Notes: generated by a model not told the origin, from the letters alone. A stretch of 64,000 nucleotides of DNA from Planctomycetota bacterium (GCA_021413865.1 JAIOPN010000018.1:61535-125534); one strand, 5' to 3'; positions 33,607 to 43,690 are shown, numbered from the stretch's first letter. A program made the numbers and translations.

Positions 33607-34659
33607 ATGGCGGTCGAAACACTCTACGACAAAGACGGCTCCATCAACGCCCTCAAGGGCAAGACCGTGGCCGTCATCGGCTACGGCTCGCAGGGCCACG
33701 CCCACGCCCAGAACCTGCGCGACTCGGGCGTCAAGGTCATCGTCGCCAACCGCCCCGATTCGCCCAACGGCCGGCTCGCCGCCGAGCACGGCTTCAAGCC
33801 CATGGAAGTCGCCGACGCCATCAAGCAGCTCAATAGCGGCGACATGTTCATCATGACGCTGCCCGACGAGGCACAGCCCGAGGTGTACGAGAAGTCCATC
33901 AAGCCCCACCTCAAGCCGGGCATGGTCTTCGGCGCGACCCACGGGTTCAACATCCACTTCAAGACCATCGTGCCGCCCAAGGACATCGACGTGGTCATGG
34001 TCGCCCCCAAGGGCCCCGGCCACACGGTCCGCTCCGAGTTCGAGCGCGGCGGGGGCGTGCCCTGCCTCATGTGCATCCATCAGGACGCCTCGGGCAAGGC
34101 CCGCGACATCGCCCTCGCCTGGGCCATCGGCGTCGGCGGCGGACGCTCGGGCATCCTCACATGCTCCTTCAAAGACGAGTGCGAGACCGACCTCTTCGGC
34201 GAGCAGGCCGTCCTCTGCGGCGGGCTCTCGCAACTCATCAAGTCGGCTTATGAAGTCCTGATCGAAGCCGGCTATCCTCCCGAGATGGCGTACTTCGAGG
34301 TCTGCCATGAGCTCAAGCTCATCATCAACCTCATCGAGCGCGGCGGCCTCTCCTACATGCGCTACTCGATCTCCAACACCGCCGAGTTCGGCGACTACCA
34401 CACCGGTCCCAAGATCATCACCCCCGAGACCAAGAAGGTGATGAAGCAGGTTCTGGCCGACATCCAGACCGGCACGTTCGCCAAGACCTTCCGCGGCGAC
34501 TACGCCAACGGTTTCAAGTGGTTCAAGGAGCAGCGCGAGAAGGACAAGAACCACGGCGTCGAGGTCGTGGGCAAGAAGCTCCGCCGCATGATGCCCTGGC
34601 TCAAGCCCGTCGAGGAGACCGCGCCGGGCAAGTGGGAACTGGCGACGAGCCGGGCGTGA
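33607..34659 (+). CDS. ilvC: Ketol-acid reductoisomerase (NADP+)
   Basis: A 350-residue class I (short) ketol-acid reductoisomerase, second common step of valine, leucine and isoleucine synthesis. The NADP fold begins VAVIGYGSQGHAHAQNLRDSG. VMVAPKGPGHTVRSEF, the metal-ligand segment DLFGEQAVLCGG, and the knotted domain segment EVCHELKLIINLIERGG are all present. The start ATG has a GAGGAG Shine-Dalgarno. Upstream in-frame codons to 33544 lie in the spacer next to repeat R4 and are not taken as coding. ilvB/N are not in the window. Confidence 0.96.
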   Translation: MAVETLYDKDGSINALKGKTVAVIGYGSQGHAHAQNLRDSGVKVIVANRPDSPNGRLAAEHGFKPMEVADAIKQLNSGDMFIMTLPDEAQPEVYEKSIKPHLKPGMVFGATHGFNIHFKTIVPPKDIDVVMVAPKGPGHTVRSEFERGGGVPCLMCIHQDASGKARDIALAWAIGVGGGRSGILTCSFKDECETDLFGEQAVLCGGLSQLIKSAYEVLIEAGYPPEMAYFEVCHELKLIINLIERGGLSYMRYSISNTAEFGDYHTGPKIITPETKKVMKQVLADIQTGTFAKTFRGDYANGFKWFKEQREKDKNHGVEVVGKKLRRMMPWLKPVEETAPGKWELATSRA

Positions 34660-34660
34660 G

Positions 34661-34687
34661 CGTTAGCCGTCGGGCTCGCCCGACGCT
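34661..34687. repeat. Palindromic repeat, family R6 copy a
   Basis: Starting two bases after the ilvC stop: GTTAGCCGTCGGG, loop CTCG, then CCCGACGCT. The inner 7-bp stem is perfect and the outer part has one base deleted. Homologous to the elements at 44082 and 59711. It may also act as the end of the ilvC transcript. Confidence 0.7.
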
Positions 34688-34712
34688 GCCGCGCGGACGC
34701 CTGGAGATTCCC

Positions 34713-34745
34713 CCCTCTCCCTCCGAGAGAGGGCAGGGGTGAGGG
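34713..34745. repeat. Palindromic repeat, family R3 copy c
   Basis: CCCTCTCCC (34713-34721) and GAGAGAGGG (34725-34733) around a 3-base loop, followed by the tail CAGGGGTGAGGG (34734-34745), which is shared with copies d and e. It sits between ilvC and the phosphodiesterase gene, 25 bases after repeat R6 copy a. Confidence 0.7.
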
Positions 34746-34775
34746 TGTCTTCGGCCGCCGATCGAGTGAAGGTAC

Positions 34776-35705
34776 ATGATGCGCCGCACACTCTTCATCC
34801 CGGCCATGGTGGTGATCTTCTGTGCGTGGGCCATTATCGCCCACGCCGCCGATGCCCCCGCAACCCAGCCCGCCGCTCAACCCACTCGCCGCGTCCTCAT
34901 CGTCAGCATCGACGGCCTCCGGCCCGACGTCCTCCTCCGCGCCGACGCGCCGAATCTCCGCAGGCTCATGGCCACCGGCTCGTTCTCCTTCTGGGCGCGC
35001 ACCACCGACATGGCCATCACCATCCCGTCGCACACCAGTATGGTGACGGGCGTGTCGCCATCGAAACACGGTATTACGTGGAACGGCTCACCCGACCTCC
35101 CCGAGCCGATCTACCCGAAAGTCCCCACGATCTTTACTCTTGCTCACGACGCCGGCCTGACCACCGCGATGGCCGTCGGCAAGAGCAAGTTCTACGTCCT
35201 CACCCGCCCTGAGACGCTCGACTGGTCGTATCTCCCCAAGGAGACCGCGCACGAGGATAAGGAGGTCGCCGCAGCGGCGGTCAAGATCATCCACGAGCAC
35301 CGGCCGACGCTCCTCTTTGTGCACCTGCCACGCGTGGACACAACCGGCCACGCCCTTGGGTGGGGCGGCCTGGAGCAATTGGAAGCGGTCCACCTCGCGG
35401 ACGCCGCGCTCGGGCTAGTCCTGGAATCGCTGGATAAAGAAGGCCTGCGCGGCTCGACGCTGGTCATCGTCAGCGCCGACCACGGCGGCGCCGGCAGGGG
35501 TCACGGCCCGGACGACCCGCGCTCCCGCTTCATCCCATGGATCGTCGCCGGCCCCGGCGTGCGGCCCAACCACGACCTGACCCTCGAACGCGATTTGAAC
35601 GTGCGGACCGAGGACACCTTCGCCACCGCCTGCCATTTCCTGGGCCTCACGGCGCCGGCGGGCGTTGAGGGGAAGAATGTCGAGCAGGCGTTTCGATCGC
35701 CGTGA
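34776..35705 (+). CDS. Secreted alkaline phosphatase/nucleotide pyrophosphatase family protein
   Basis: A 309-residue type I phosphodiesterase/nucleotide pyrophosphatase. A signal peptide ([19 protein letters not shown]) precedes a short ATQPAAQP linker. The metal site begins [13 protein letters not shown] (first Asp), the nucleophile Thr lies in [14 protein letters not shown], and later ligands are in [14 protein letters not shown] (Asp, His) and [15 protein letters not shown] (Asp, His). The substrate could be a nucleotide, phospholipid or sulfate ester. Length is that of the compact members. An AAGG Shine-Dalgarno precedes the ATG. Confidence 0.9.
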   Translation: MMRRTLFIPAMVVIFCAWAIIAHAADAPATQPAAQPTRRVLIVSIDGLRPDVLLRADAPNLRRLMATGSFSFWARTTDMAITIPSHTSMVTGVSPSKHGITWNGSPDLPEPIYPKVPTIFTLAHDAGLTTAMAVGKSKFYVLTRPETLDWSYLPKETAHEDKEVAAAAVKIIHEHRPTLLFVHLPRVDTTGHALGWGGLEQLEAVHLADAALGLVLESLDKEGLRGSTLVIVSADHGGAGRGHGPDDPRSRFIPWIVAGPGVRPNHDLTLERDLNVRTEDTFATACHFLGLTAPAGVEGKNVEQAFRSP

Positions 35706-35736
35706 AGTGATGTGCGGCAGTGTCCTCGTTGAAAAT

Positions 35737-35817
35737 GGGTGGCTGGGGCAGAGTCTTCGATGCCCCGGTTCGGCACCCGAACGGATCGGGGCATCGAAGA
35801 CTCTGCCCCAGCCACCC
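35737..35817. repeat. Perfect 30-bp palindromic element, family R5
   Basis: Arms at 35737-35766 and 35788-35817 are exact inverted complements over 30 bases (arm begins GGGTGGCTGGGGCAGAG). The 21-base loop itself contains a 6-bp hairpin (GTTCGG/CCGAAC). It fills the gap between the phosphodiesterase gene and the DUF255 gene. No U-tract follows. Confidence 0.95.
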
Positions 35818-35838
35818 GTCGGGTACGATTCAAAAACC

Positions 35839-38208
35839 ATGGCCCATACGCACCACGCCGAACTGATCAACCCCGACGGCTCGCACAAGTTCACCAACGC
35901 CCTGTCGCGCGAGACCAGCCCCTATCTGCTCCAGCACGCACACAATCCGGTGGAGTGGCACGCGTGGGGCCCCGAGGCGTTTGAGCTTGCGCGACGCACG
36001 GGCAAGCCGATCTTCCTCAGCGTTGGCTACTCGACCTGCTACTGGTGCCACGTGATGGAGCGGCAGGTCTTCGAGAACCCGCGCATCGCGGCGGTGATGA
36101 ACGAGCACTTCGTCAACGTGAAGGTGGATCGGGAGGAACGGCCGGACGTTGACGACATCTACATGATCGCGGTGCAGGTGATGACGGGGCACGGCGGCTG
36201 GCCGATGAGCGTCTTCCTCACGCCGCCCGGCGCGAGCGGCGCGTCAGACAAGGGGCTTAAGCCGTTCTACACCGGGACCTATTTCCCGCCCGAGCCGACG
36301 CGCGGCATGCCGGGGTTCCCGCAGGTGGTGCTGAGTCTTTCCAAATCGTGGAAGGAGCAGCGGGAGGAAGTGGTCGAGCAGGCGGAGAAGGTCGCGGAGG
36401 CGGTGACGGAGCATATGGGCCGTGTCGATGACCCGGGCGAACTGGGCGTGGGGCTCATCCAGTCCGCCGCCAATGGGTTGCTGCGCACCTACGACCCGGA
36501 GCACGGCGGCTTCGGCTCGGCACCCAAGTTTCCCACCCCCGGGAACCTGTTTTTGCTCATGGCGGTCTATCGCAACAACGCCAACGCCGATCTCTGGCGG
36601 TCGATGTCGCACACGCTGGACCGCATGGCCCGCGGCGGGATGTACGACCAGGTCGGCGGCGGTTTCCACCGCTACTCGACCGATGAGAAATGGCTCGTGC
36701 CGCACTTCGAGAAGATGCTCTACGACAACGGCCAACTCGTGGAGGCCTATCTTGAGGCCCGCGCGATCAGGCCCGACGAAAACGATCCCGGGCTATACGA
36801 GCGGGTCGTGCGCGAGACGTGCGACTACGTCCTGCGCGAGATGACGGACGCGACCGGCGCGTTTTGGTCGGCACAGGATGCTGAGGTCGATGCCCGCGAG
36901 GGGGAGAATTACCTCTGGTCGCCCGCGCAGGTGGAGGCGGCGGTGGGGGACGCAAAACTCGCCGAGCTTGCGATCAAGATGTACGGGCTGGACGAGGGGC
37001 CGAACTTCAAGGACCCGCACGACGAGGCCGCGCCGCCGGCGAATGTGTTGTTTGTGCGCGTGCCGTTGCATGAACTGGCGAAGCAGGCCGGGCGGACGCT
37101 CGGCGATGTCGTTGTGGCGAAACGGGAGATCGATAAGCGACTGCTTGCCGAGCGGAACAAGCGCAAGCAGCCTTCGACCGACGACAAGGTGCTGACGGCT
37201 TGGAACGGCATGATGATCGCGGGAATGGCCCGGGCGGGGCGCGACCTGGACGAGCCCCGCTACACCAAGGCCGCCGCCCGCGCCGCCGACGCGATCCTCA
37301 AACACATGACCACCGCCGACGGTGGGCTGCTGCGGACCATGCGCGGCGGCACCGCGAAAGTCCCCGCATTCCTCGACGACTACGCCTTCTTTGCGCAGGG
37401 CCTGATCGCGCTGCACCACGCCGACGGTGATGAGCGCTGGCTGCGCGAGGCGGTGCGATTGACGGCGGAGGCCACCCGCCGGTTCGCCTCGCCTGGGGGC
37501 GGGTATTACGACACGCTCTCGGACCAGGCGGACCTGTTTGTGCGCACGCGTTCGACCTATGACGGCGCGATCGCCAGCGGCAACAGCCGGATGATCCTCA
37601 ATCTCGTGGACCTTCGCGCGGCGACCGGGGAACGCGTGTACCTCGACCGCGCGGTGGCGGACCTGCAGTCCTTCGCCGCGGCGATGCGTCGCGCGCCGCT
37701 GGGCACGACGCGGCTGGCCGAGGCGCTGCTGCGCGTCATGACGGCGGGCGTCGAGCCTTCGGCGGCGGGGCAGGCGCCGCGCGTCGATTCCTCCGGCAAA
37801 CGCGAGCAGCGCCGCGTTGTCGATATCGAGGTGGATAGCGACCACATCACCCTCGGAACAAACGGCGAGGAACAGGCGTTGGCCGTCACGCTCCGCATCG
37901 GCCCGGATTACCACGTCAACGCCCACGAGACGGGTGATGAACACCTGATCCCCACCACGCTGGAACTCCACGGCGGCGGCGCGATCGCGCTGAGCGTGAC
38001 GTATCCGGATGGCAAGCCGCGCAAGTACCCCTTCGCCGATCGCCCGATCCATGTTTACGAGGGCGCGGTGCGTCTCCGTGCCGTCCTGCACAGGACCGGT
38101 CCGGCGGACCCATCATTGCAACCCAAGCTCGTGTTGAAGTACCAGGTCTGTACCGAGATGAGCTGCCTCGAACCGCGCAGCGTCGAACTGCCGGTGGTGA
38201 TCGGGTGA
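35839..38208 (+). CDS. DUF255/YyaL (SPATA20) thioredoxin-fold protein with C-terminal DsbD-N-like domain
   Basis: A 789-residue protein. Residues ~15-180 are the DUF255 thioredoxin-like domain: [21 protein letters not shown], then [22 protein letters not shown] with CxxC, and [14 protein letters not shown]. An (alpha/alpha)6-barrel like that of N-acylglucosamine epimerases follows ([47 protein letters not shown]). The last ~130 residues add a beta domain ([33 protein letters not shown]) resembling the N-terminal domain of DsbD, with a Cys pair. No signal peptide is seen. Function unknown; redox chemistry is likely. The ATG at 35839 is preferred; upstream codons fall in repeat R5. Confidence 0.88.
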   Translation: MAHTHHAELINPDGSHKFTNALSRETSPYLLQHAHNPVEWHAWGPEAFELARRTGKPIFLSVGYSTCYWCHVMERQVFENPRIAAVMNEHFVNVKVDREERPDVDDIYMIAVQVMTGHGGWPMSVFLTPPGASGASDKGLKPFYTGTYFPPEPTRGMPGFPQVVLSLSKSWKEQREEVVEQAEKVAEAVTEHMGRVDDPGELGVGLIQSAANGLLRTYDPEHGGFGSAPKFPTPGNLFLLMAVYRNNANADLWRSMSHTLDRMARGGMYDQVGGGFHRYSTDEKWLVPHFEKMLYDNGQLVEAYLEARAIRPDENDPGLYERVVRETCDYVLREMTDATGAFWSAQDAEVDAREGENYLWSPAQVEAAVGDAKLAELAIKMYGLDEGPNFKDPHDEAAPPANVLFVRVPLHELAKQAGRTLGDVVVAKREIDKRLLAERNKRKQPSTDDKVLTAWNGMMIAGMARAGRDLDEPRYTKAAARAADAILKHMTTADGGLLRTMRGGTAKVPAFLDDYAFFAQGLIALHHADGDERWLREAVRLTAEATRRFASPGGGYYDTLSDQADLFVRTRSTYDGAIASGNSRMILNLVDLRAATGERVYLDRAVADLQSFAAAMRRAPLGTTRLAEALLRVMTAGVEPSAAGQAPRVDSSGKREQRRVVDIEVDSDHITLGTNGEEQALAVTLRIGPDYHVNAHETGDEHLIPTTLELHGGGAIALSVTYPDGKPRKYPFADRPIHVYEGAVRLRAVLHRTGPADPSLQPKLVLKYQVCTEMSCLEPRSVELPVVIG

Positions 38209-38240
38209 GTTTTTATTTGATGAGCGACCCGGCTGGGCCG

Positions 38241-39077
38241 TCACGTCTTGATCCGCCCCGGGTCGTGGTAGATGTTCATGCGACCCGGCCGGAGGAAGCC
38301 GACGAGCGTCATGTCCATTTTTTTTGCGAAATCCACCGCCAGGCTCGACGGCGCGCTGACCGCACAGACCATCGCCACGCCCGCCATCGCCGCCTTCTGC
38401 ATGATCTCGAAGCTCGCCCGGCCCGAGACCAGCAGCACGCCCGGGTCGATCGGCAGCGCGCCCAGCAACACCGCCCACCCGATCACCTTGTCCACCGCGT
38501 TGTGCCGGCCGACGTCTTCCCGCACCACCCGCAGCACTCCCTCGGGCGTGAAGAGCCCCGCCGCGTGCAGCCCGCCGGTCTGCTCGAAGGTCGCCTGTGC
38601 CTTACGCATCACCCCGGGCAGGCCGTCGAGCGTGGCACGCGTCACCGTGAATTTGCCCGCGATCGGCGGGACATCCTGCGCGATGCGGTCGAGCGTCTGC
38701 TTCCCGCACAGGCCGCACGAACTGGAGAGGTACGTTTCACGGCGTGCCGACTCGATCTGCCTGGCGCGCCGTGTCATCGCCGTGTCGCCCAGGCGCACGA
38801 GGATGACGTTGCCGAACTTCGCCTCGCCGCAGGGCGTGATCGATTCGATCTCGTCGGGCTCGCGCACCACGCCCTCGGTGAGGCAGAACCCGGCGGCCAG
38901 CTCGGTGTCGTGGCCGGGCGTGCGCATCGTGATCGCCATCGGCGCGTCGTTGAGGCGGATCTCCAGCGGCTCCTCGACGGCGAGACGATCCTCGCCGGCT
39001 GTGAAGCAGGAGCCCTCGTAGCGGACCACGGGCTGTGGTGTTGAGGAGGGGGCGGGGGTTCCGGGTGGCGTGTTCAC
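38241..39077 (-). CDS. fdhD: Formate dehydrogenase accessory sulfurtransferase FdhD
   Basis: A 278-residue FdhD, which moves sulfur from a cysteine desulfurase to the Mo/W bis-MGD cofactor of formate dehydrogenase. Signatures are EEPLEIRLNDAPMAITMRTPGHD and LAAGFCLTEGVV, the redox Cys pair in SSSCGLCGKQTLD, and the later HNAVDKVIGWAVL and LLVSGRASFEIMQKAAMAG. It starts with GTG at 39077, 18 bases after the stop of the catalytic subunit gene, so it is the third gene of the formate dehydrogenase operon. Confidence 0.95.
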   Translation of the reverse strand: MNTPPGTPAPSSTPQPVVRYEGSCFTAGEDRLAVEEPLEIRLNDAPMAITMRTPGHDTELAAGFCLTEGVVREPDEIESITPCGEAKFGNVILVRLGDTAMTRRARQIESARRETYLSSSCGLCGKQTLDRIAQDVPPIAGKFTVTRATLDGLPGVMRKAQATFEQTGGLHAAGLFTPEGVLRVVREDVGRHNAVDKVIGWAVLLGALPIDPGVLLVSGRASFEIMQKAAMAGVAMVCAVSAPSSLAVDFAKKMDMTLVGFLRPGRMNIYHDPGRIKT

Positions 39078-39095
39078 TGGCGGGGGTCCGCTGCG

Positions 39096-41894
39096 TTACT
39101 TGGCGTGCTGGACCTCATCGGCGGGGTCGCGGGTCTCGGGCCGCGCGGCGGCGGTGACCTTCTCCACCCGCACCGCGCTGATCTTGTATTCCGGGCAGCC
39201 GGTGAACTCGTCCACGGCGCTGCCCACCAGCAGGTTGGTGCGCGACTCGGGAAAGTGGAACGTCATGAAGAGCGTGCCGGGGTTGGTGGCCTTGGTGACC
39301 TGGGCTTTGACCTGCACCGAACCACGGCGCGAGGTGACGTTCACGAGTTCGCCGTTGACGACGCCGACCTTGCGTGCGTCGGACGGGTGGATGCGGAGAG
39401 TCTCTTCCTTGGCCTTGTCGAGCTTGGAGACATCCGTCCTGCGGGTCATGGTGCCCACGTTGTAGTGGAACAGCATCCGGCCGGTAGTGAGCATGAAGGG
39501 GTACTCCTTGTCGGGGAGTTCACCCGGTTCCTGCCACGGGGTGATTGTGAGTTTCGCCAGGTGGTTGGGGCGGAGGGTCTCGCCGCCGAGGTGGACGATC
39601 TCGGTGCCGGGGTGATCCTTGTCGTAGCAGGGCCACTGGATGAAGCCCATCTTTTCGAGGCGTTCGTAGCTGACGCCGGCCCACTTGGGCGTGAGGTGGG
39701 CGAGTTCATCCATGATCTTGGAGGGATCGATCGGCGTGCCCGGGCCGGCGTCAACGCCCAGGTCAACACCCATGCGGCGCGCGATGGTGTTGATGATGTC
39801 GCCGTCGATGCGTGTGCCGGGCCGCGGGTCGATCGCCTGGCGGACGCGCTGGATGCGGCGGTCGCTGTTGACGAACGTGCCCTCTTTTTCGAGGAACGTC
39901 GTGCCCGGCAGAATCACGTCTGCCAGCTTGGCCGTCTCGTTCATGAAGATTTCCTGGACGACGAGGAACTCCAGGCTCTCCAGCGCGCCCACGACGTGCG
40001 TGGTGTTCGGGTCGGACTGGGCGACGTCCTCGGCGAGGATGTACATCGCCTTGAGCGTGCCGTGGTGGGCGGCGTCGAACATGTCGGGGATGCGCAGGCC
40101 CTTATCGCTGGGCGGTTCGATGCCCCAGACGCGGCGGTGGTCCGCCCGGGCCTCGGGGTCGGTGACGGAGCGGTAGTCGCTAAAGACGTTGGGCAGCGCG
40201 CCGACGTCGGAGGCGCCCTGGACGTTGTTCTGCCCGCGGATGGGGTTGGTGCCCGTGCCGGGCCGGCCGATGTTGCCGGTCATCACGGCCATGTTGATCA
40301 TGCCGAACACCGCGTTGGACCCGTGGCCCGCCTCGGTGACGCCCAGGCCCCAGAGAACCTGTGCCGCCTTGCCCGAGGCGTACAGCCTCGCGGCACGGCG
40401 GATCAGATCGGGATCAACCGCCGCGATCTCGGCGGCCCACTCGGGTGTGCACGGCTCCAATTCGGCCTTGAGCTGCGTGAAGCCCTCGGTGTGCTTGGCG
40501 ATGAAGTCGGGATCGATCAGGTTTTCCTTGACCAGCACGTGCTGCATCGCGTTGATGACGGCCACGTTCGAGCCGGGCCGAAGGGGGATGTGCAGGTCCG
40601 ACAGCTTCGCCAGCTCTGTGTTGCGCGGGTCGAGAATGATCAGCTTGCAGCCCTTGAGCACGGCCTGCTTGATCCGCGCGCCGAAGACGGGGTGCGCCTC
40701 GGTCGGGTTGGCACCGACGATCATGATCACGTCGGATTCGGCGACGTCCTGGAAGCTGTTGGTGCCCGCGCCGGTGCCCAGCGCCTGGCCCAGGGCATAG
40801 GCGGAGGGGGAGTGGCAGACGCGCGAGCAGTTGTCGATCGAGTTGGTGCCCATCACCACCCGGGCGAACTTCTGCATCAGGTAGTTTTCCTCGTTGGTGC
40901 AGCGCGAGGAGCTGATGGCCGCGAAGCCGGCGGGGCCGTACTTCTTTTTGATCTCGTTGAACTTCGTTGCGATGAGGTCGAGCGCCTCGTCCCACGACGC
41001 CTCGCGGAAGCCGCCATCGGGCTTCTTGATGAGCGGGGTGTGCAGGCGGTCCTTGGAGTGGGCGAACTGGTGGGCGAAGCGGCCCTTGACGCAGGTGTGG
41101 CCGAGGTTGGCGGAACCCTGGGGGTTGGGCTCGATGTTGACGACGCTGCCGTCCTTGACGTTGACGTTGAGCGAGCAGCCGACGCCGCAGTAGGAGCAGG
41201 TGGTGATGACGGTGGTGTCTGGCAGGCCGAAGAGCCGCGTGCCGGGCTCCTCGAGCGCGGCGACAGGGCACTCAAACACGCACTGTCCGCAGCTCACGCA
41301 GTCCGCCTTCTCGAAGCCGGTGTCGTTGCCGGCGATGACCTTCACGTCGTAACCGCGACCGGACATGCCTAGGATGAAAGAGCCCTGGACCTCGTCGCAG
41401 GCACGGGCGCACTTGCCGCATCCGATGCACTTGGCCATCTCGAGCTTGATGAAGGGGTGGGAGTCGTCCTTGGGCGGGTTGTGGGTGCGGGCATTCTCGT
41501 AACGCGGCGTGCGCAGGCCGACCTCCTGGGCGAGGGATTGAAGATCGCACCGGCCGTTGGCGGTGCAGTCGAGGCACTCGAGCGGGTGGTCGCTGGCGAT
41601 CAGCTCGGTGATGTTCTTGCGGAGGCGGGTGAGAAGGGGGGAGTGGGTCTTGTAGCTGGCATCGGCGGCGACGGGCGTGTGGCACGAGGCGACGGGCTTG
41701 CGGCCCTCGACCTCGACGAGACACGTGCGGCAGGCGCCGTACGGCTGCATGCGGTCGGAGTAGCAGAGCGTGGGCACTTCCTTGCCGATGGAGCGCAGCG
41801 CGGTGAGGATCGTCGTGCCCGCGGGTGCCTGCACGGCCTTGCCGTCGATCTTGAAGGTGAGGGTCTGGGCTAATGGATCGGCCTTGGTGATCAT
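39096..41894 (-). CDS. fdsA: NAD-type formate dehydrogenase catalytic subunit (Cys enzyme)
   Basis: A 932-residue molybdopterin oxidoreductase. An N-terminal [2Fe-2S] domain (TLCYSDRMQPYGACRTCLVEV, CHTPV) is followed by the His/Cys cluster ECLDCTANGRCDLQ and two [4Fe-4S] ferredoxin motifs (CIGCGKCARACDEV and CVSCGQCVFECP). A further cluster begins CSYCGVGCSLNV. The metal ligand is cysteine, not selenocysteine: NCSRVCHSPSAYALG, with codon TGC at 40815-40817. The C-terminal domain ends with a DVTSRRG-type MGD-binding barrel. Its ATG overlaps the NuoEF-like gene's stop as ATGA. It oxidises formate to CO2, passing electrons to the fused NuoE/F subunit and NAD+. Confidence 0.95.
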   Translation of the reverse strand: MITKADPLAQTLTFKIDGKAVQAPAGTTILTALRSIGKEVPTLCYSDRMQPYGACRTCLVEVEGRKPVASCHTPVAADASYKTHSPLLTRLRKNITELIASDHPLECLDCTANGRCDLQSLAQEVGLRTPRYENARTHNPPKDDSHPFIKLEMAKCIGCGKCARACDEVQGSFILGMSGRGYDVKVIAGNDTGFEKADCVSCGQCVFECPVAALEEPGTRLFGLPDTTVITTCSYCGVGCSLNVNVKDGSVVNIEPNPQGSANLGHTCVKGRFAHQFAHSKDRLHTPLIKKPDGGFREASWDEALDLIATKFNEIKKKYGPAGFAAISSSRCTNEENYLMQKFARVVMGTNSIDNCSRVCHSPSAYALGQALGTGAGTNSFQDVAESDVIMIVGANPTEAHPVFGARIKQAVLKGCKLIILDPRNTELAKLSDLHIPLRPGSNVAVINAMQHVLVKENLIDPDFIAKHTEGFTQLKAELEPCTPEWAAEIAAVDPDLIRRAARLYASGKAAQVLWGLGVTEAGHGSNAVFGMINMAVMTGNIGRPGTGTNPIRGQNNVQGASDVGALPNVFSDYRSVTDPEARADHRRVWGIEPPSDKGLRIPDMFDAAHHGTLKAMYILAEDVAQSDPNTTHVVGALESLEFLVVQEIFMNETAKLADVILPGTTFLEKEGTFVNSDRRIQRVRQAIDPRPGTRIDGDIINTIARRMGVDLGVDAGPGTPIDPSKIMDELAHLTPKWAGVSYERLEKMGFIQWPCYDKDHPGTEIVHLGGETLRPNHLAKLTITPWQEPGELPDKEYPFMLTTGRMLFHYNVGTMTRRTDVSKLDKAKEETLRIHPSDARKVGVVNGELVNVTSRRGSVQVKAQVTKATNPGTLFMTFHFPESRTNLLVGSAVDEFTGCPEYKISAVRVEKVTAAARPETRDPADEVQHAK

Positions 41895-43690
41895 CGCAAC
41901 GCTCCTTCGCGGGTCGCTTCGCCGGCCTTGCGGTACCGGTCCAGTTCCTGCGGGAAGTATTCCATCAGGCACTCGATCGGAGCGGGGATCATGCCGCCCA
42001 GGGCGCAGAGCGAGCCGTATTTCATCGTCTCGCACAACTCGGTGAGGAGGTTGAGCCGCACGTCGGTGACGCCGCCTCGTGGGGAGGCGGTGTCCATCAT
42101 CTGGTCGAACAGCTCGGTGCCGCGCACGGAGCCGATGCGGCAGGGGAAGCATTTTCCGCAGCTCTCGATGGCGCAGAATTCCATCAAGCCGCGGCAGATT
42201 TCGACGAGGTTGTCGTTCTGCGAATAGACGACGACTCCGGCGTGGCCGAGGATTCCCTTCGCCGCGGCGAGCGCCTCGAAGTCGAGCTTCGTGTCGAGCT
42301 TGCTCTCGGGCAGGATGCCGCCCAGTGGCCCGCCGATCTGGATGGCCTTGAAGGTCTGCCCGTCGGCCATGCCGCCCGCGAGGTCGAAGATCAATTGTCG
42401 CAGCGTGATACCCAGTTCCACCTCGTAGAAGCCGGGGCGCTTCACGCGCGCGTTGAGGCTGACCGCCTTGGTGCCGCGCGACCGGCCGTGCCCGAACTTC
42501 GCGTAGGCGTCGCCGTCGTGCTCGATAATCCATGGCAGGTTGTGGATCGTCTCGACGTTGTGCACCGCCGTCGGGCAGCCCCACAGGCCTTTTTGCGCGG
42601 GGAATGGGGGGCGAGTGCTCACCAGCGCGGGGAGCCCCTCGATCGAGCGGAGCAGGCTGGTCTCCTCGCCGCAGATGTAGGCGCCCTGGCCGCGGACGAT
42701 GCGGATGGAGCACTGGAACGATGAACCAAAGAGCGGCACGCCGATCAGCCACGCGGCCCTGGCTTCCTCGATCGCTTTGGCGAGCACGGCCCGGGCACGC
42801 GGATATTCAAAACGGGCGTAAATGATCGCCTCCTGCGCCCCGGTCGCGTAGGCGGCGAGGAGGATGCCTTCGAGCTGCGTGTGCGGGTCGCGTTCGACGA
42901 GTTCCTTGTCGATGTAGGAGCCGGCGTCGCCCTCGTCGAAGTTGACGACGACGAACTTCCGTCCGGTCGAGTCGCTCGGGCTGGTGGCGACGGTGCGCAG
43001 CTTCGTGCCGGTGGGGAACCCCGCGCCACCTCGGCCGCGCAGCTTGCTCGCGTCGATCTGGTCGATCACCTGCTGGGGCGTCATCCGGGTGACGGCCTTT
43101 TCTAGTGTCTTGTAGATGCCCGCGGTACGGGCCTTATCGAGCGGCACCACGTCACGGTCGAAATAGCGTGTGAGAACGCGCGGCTTGCCGGCGGCGGGGA
43201 GGTGGATCGCGTTGGTCGGTTCGGTGAGGCCGTGCGGCTTCTTGCCGTGGGCGTGGTCGATGACCCTGGGGATATCGGTCTTGTTGGCGAGGGAGAGCGG
43301 CAGGCTGTCGATCATCACGTTGGGGCCGATGCCGCAGTAGCCCAGGCAGGCGACGTGCTCGACACGGACGCCGTCGGTGCTGGTCTGGCCCATCTCGACG
43401 CCGAACTCGGCGCACATGGTTTTTTCGATCGACGTGCAGCCCGCGGCGCGACACGCCTCGCCGTTGCATACCTTCAACACATGCTTCGACGGCTTGTCGT
43501 GCGACAGCTCCTCGTAGAACTTCGCGGTCGAGCGCACATGTTGCGGGGGGAGATTGTGATCGTTGGCGAGGCGGAGTATGTCGTCGTCGGTTATGAAGCC
43601 CTGAGCGTCGTGGAGGTTGGAGAGCAGGTCGTAGACCGTCTGACCGTGACCGAGGAACTTGTTCTGGAGTGCGATCAGGTTTTTGGACAT
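41891..43690 (-). CDS. fdsB: Formate dehydrogenase NuoE-NuoF fusion subunit (diaphorase)
   Basis: A 599-residue fusion. Residues ~1-150 are NuoE-like: HVLKVCNGEACRAAGC and HVACLGYCGIGPNVMID supply the [2Fe-2S] cysteines. Residues ~200-590 are NuoF-like: KLRGRGGAGFPTGTKL binds FMN and NADH, VVVNFDEGDAGSYIDKE and GAYICGEETSLLRSIEG follow, and the [4Fe-4S] motif is SCGKCFPCRIGS with a distal Cys in SLCALGG. In many FdsGBA enzymes these are two genes; here they are one. The ATG at 43690 is preferred; upstream codons to 43786 do not fit. It overlaps the catalytic subunit gene by four bases. Confidence 0.94.
   Translation of the reverse strand: MSKNLIALQNKFLGHGQTVYDLLSNLHDAQGFITDDDILRLANDHNLPPQHVRSTAKFYEELSHDKPSKHVLKVCNGEACRAAGCTSIEKTMCAEFGVEMGQTSTDGVRVEHVACLGYCGIGPNVMIDSLPLSLANKTDIPRVIDHAHGKKPHGLTEPTNAIHLPAAGKPRVLTRYFDRDVVPLDKARTAGIYKTLEKAVTRMTPQQVIDQIDASKLRGRGGAGFPTGTKLRTVATSPSDSTGRKFVVVNFDEGDAGSYIDKELVERDPHTQLEGILLAAYATGAQEAIIYARFEYPRARAVLAKAIEEARAAWLIGVPLFGSSFQCSIRIVRGQGAYICGEETSLLRSIEGLPALVSTRPPFPAQKGLWGCPTAVHNVETIHNLPWIIEHDGDAYAKFGHGRSRGTKAVSLNARVKRPGFYEVELGITLRQLIFDLAGGMADGQTFKAIQIGGPLGGILPESKLDTKLDFEALAAAKGILGHAGVVVYSQNDNLVEICRGLMEFCAIESCGKCFPCRIGSVRGTELFDQMMDTASPRGGVTDVRLNLLTELCETMKYGSLCALGGMIPAPIECLMEYFPQELDRYRKAGEATREGALR

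Noticed and set aside
35665..35838. N-terminal extension of the DUF255 protein
   Set aside because: The frame is open upstream, but those codons overlap the end of the phosphodiesterase gene and repeat R5. The protein family begins at the ATG at 35839.
40809..40820. Possible selenocysteine in the formate dehydrogenase
   Set aside because: The ligand codon is TGC (Cys), not TGA. The surrounding CSRVCHSP is the cysteine form.
39105..41372. A 755-codon open frame on the plus strand opposite the formate dehydrogenase gene
   Set aside because: It is a shadow of the minus-strand catalytic subunit. The translation is rich in Gly/Arg/Asp/Val with no domain, and the minus strand has unmistakable ferredoxin and MGD motifs.
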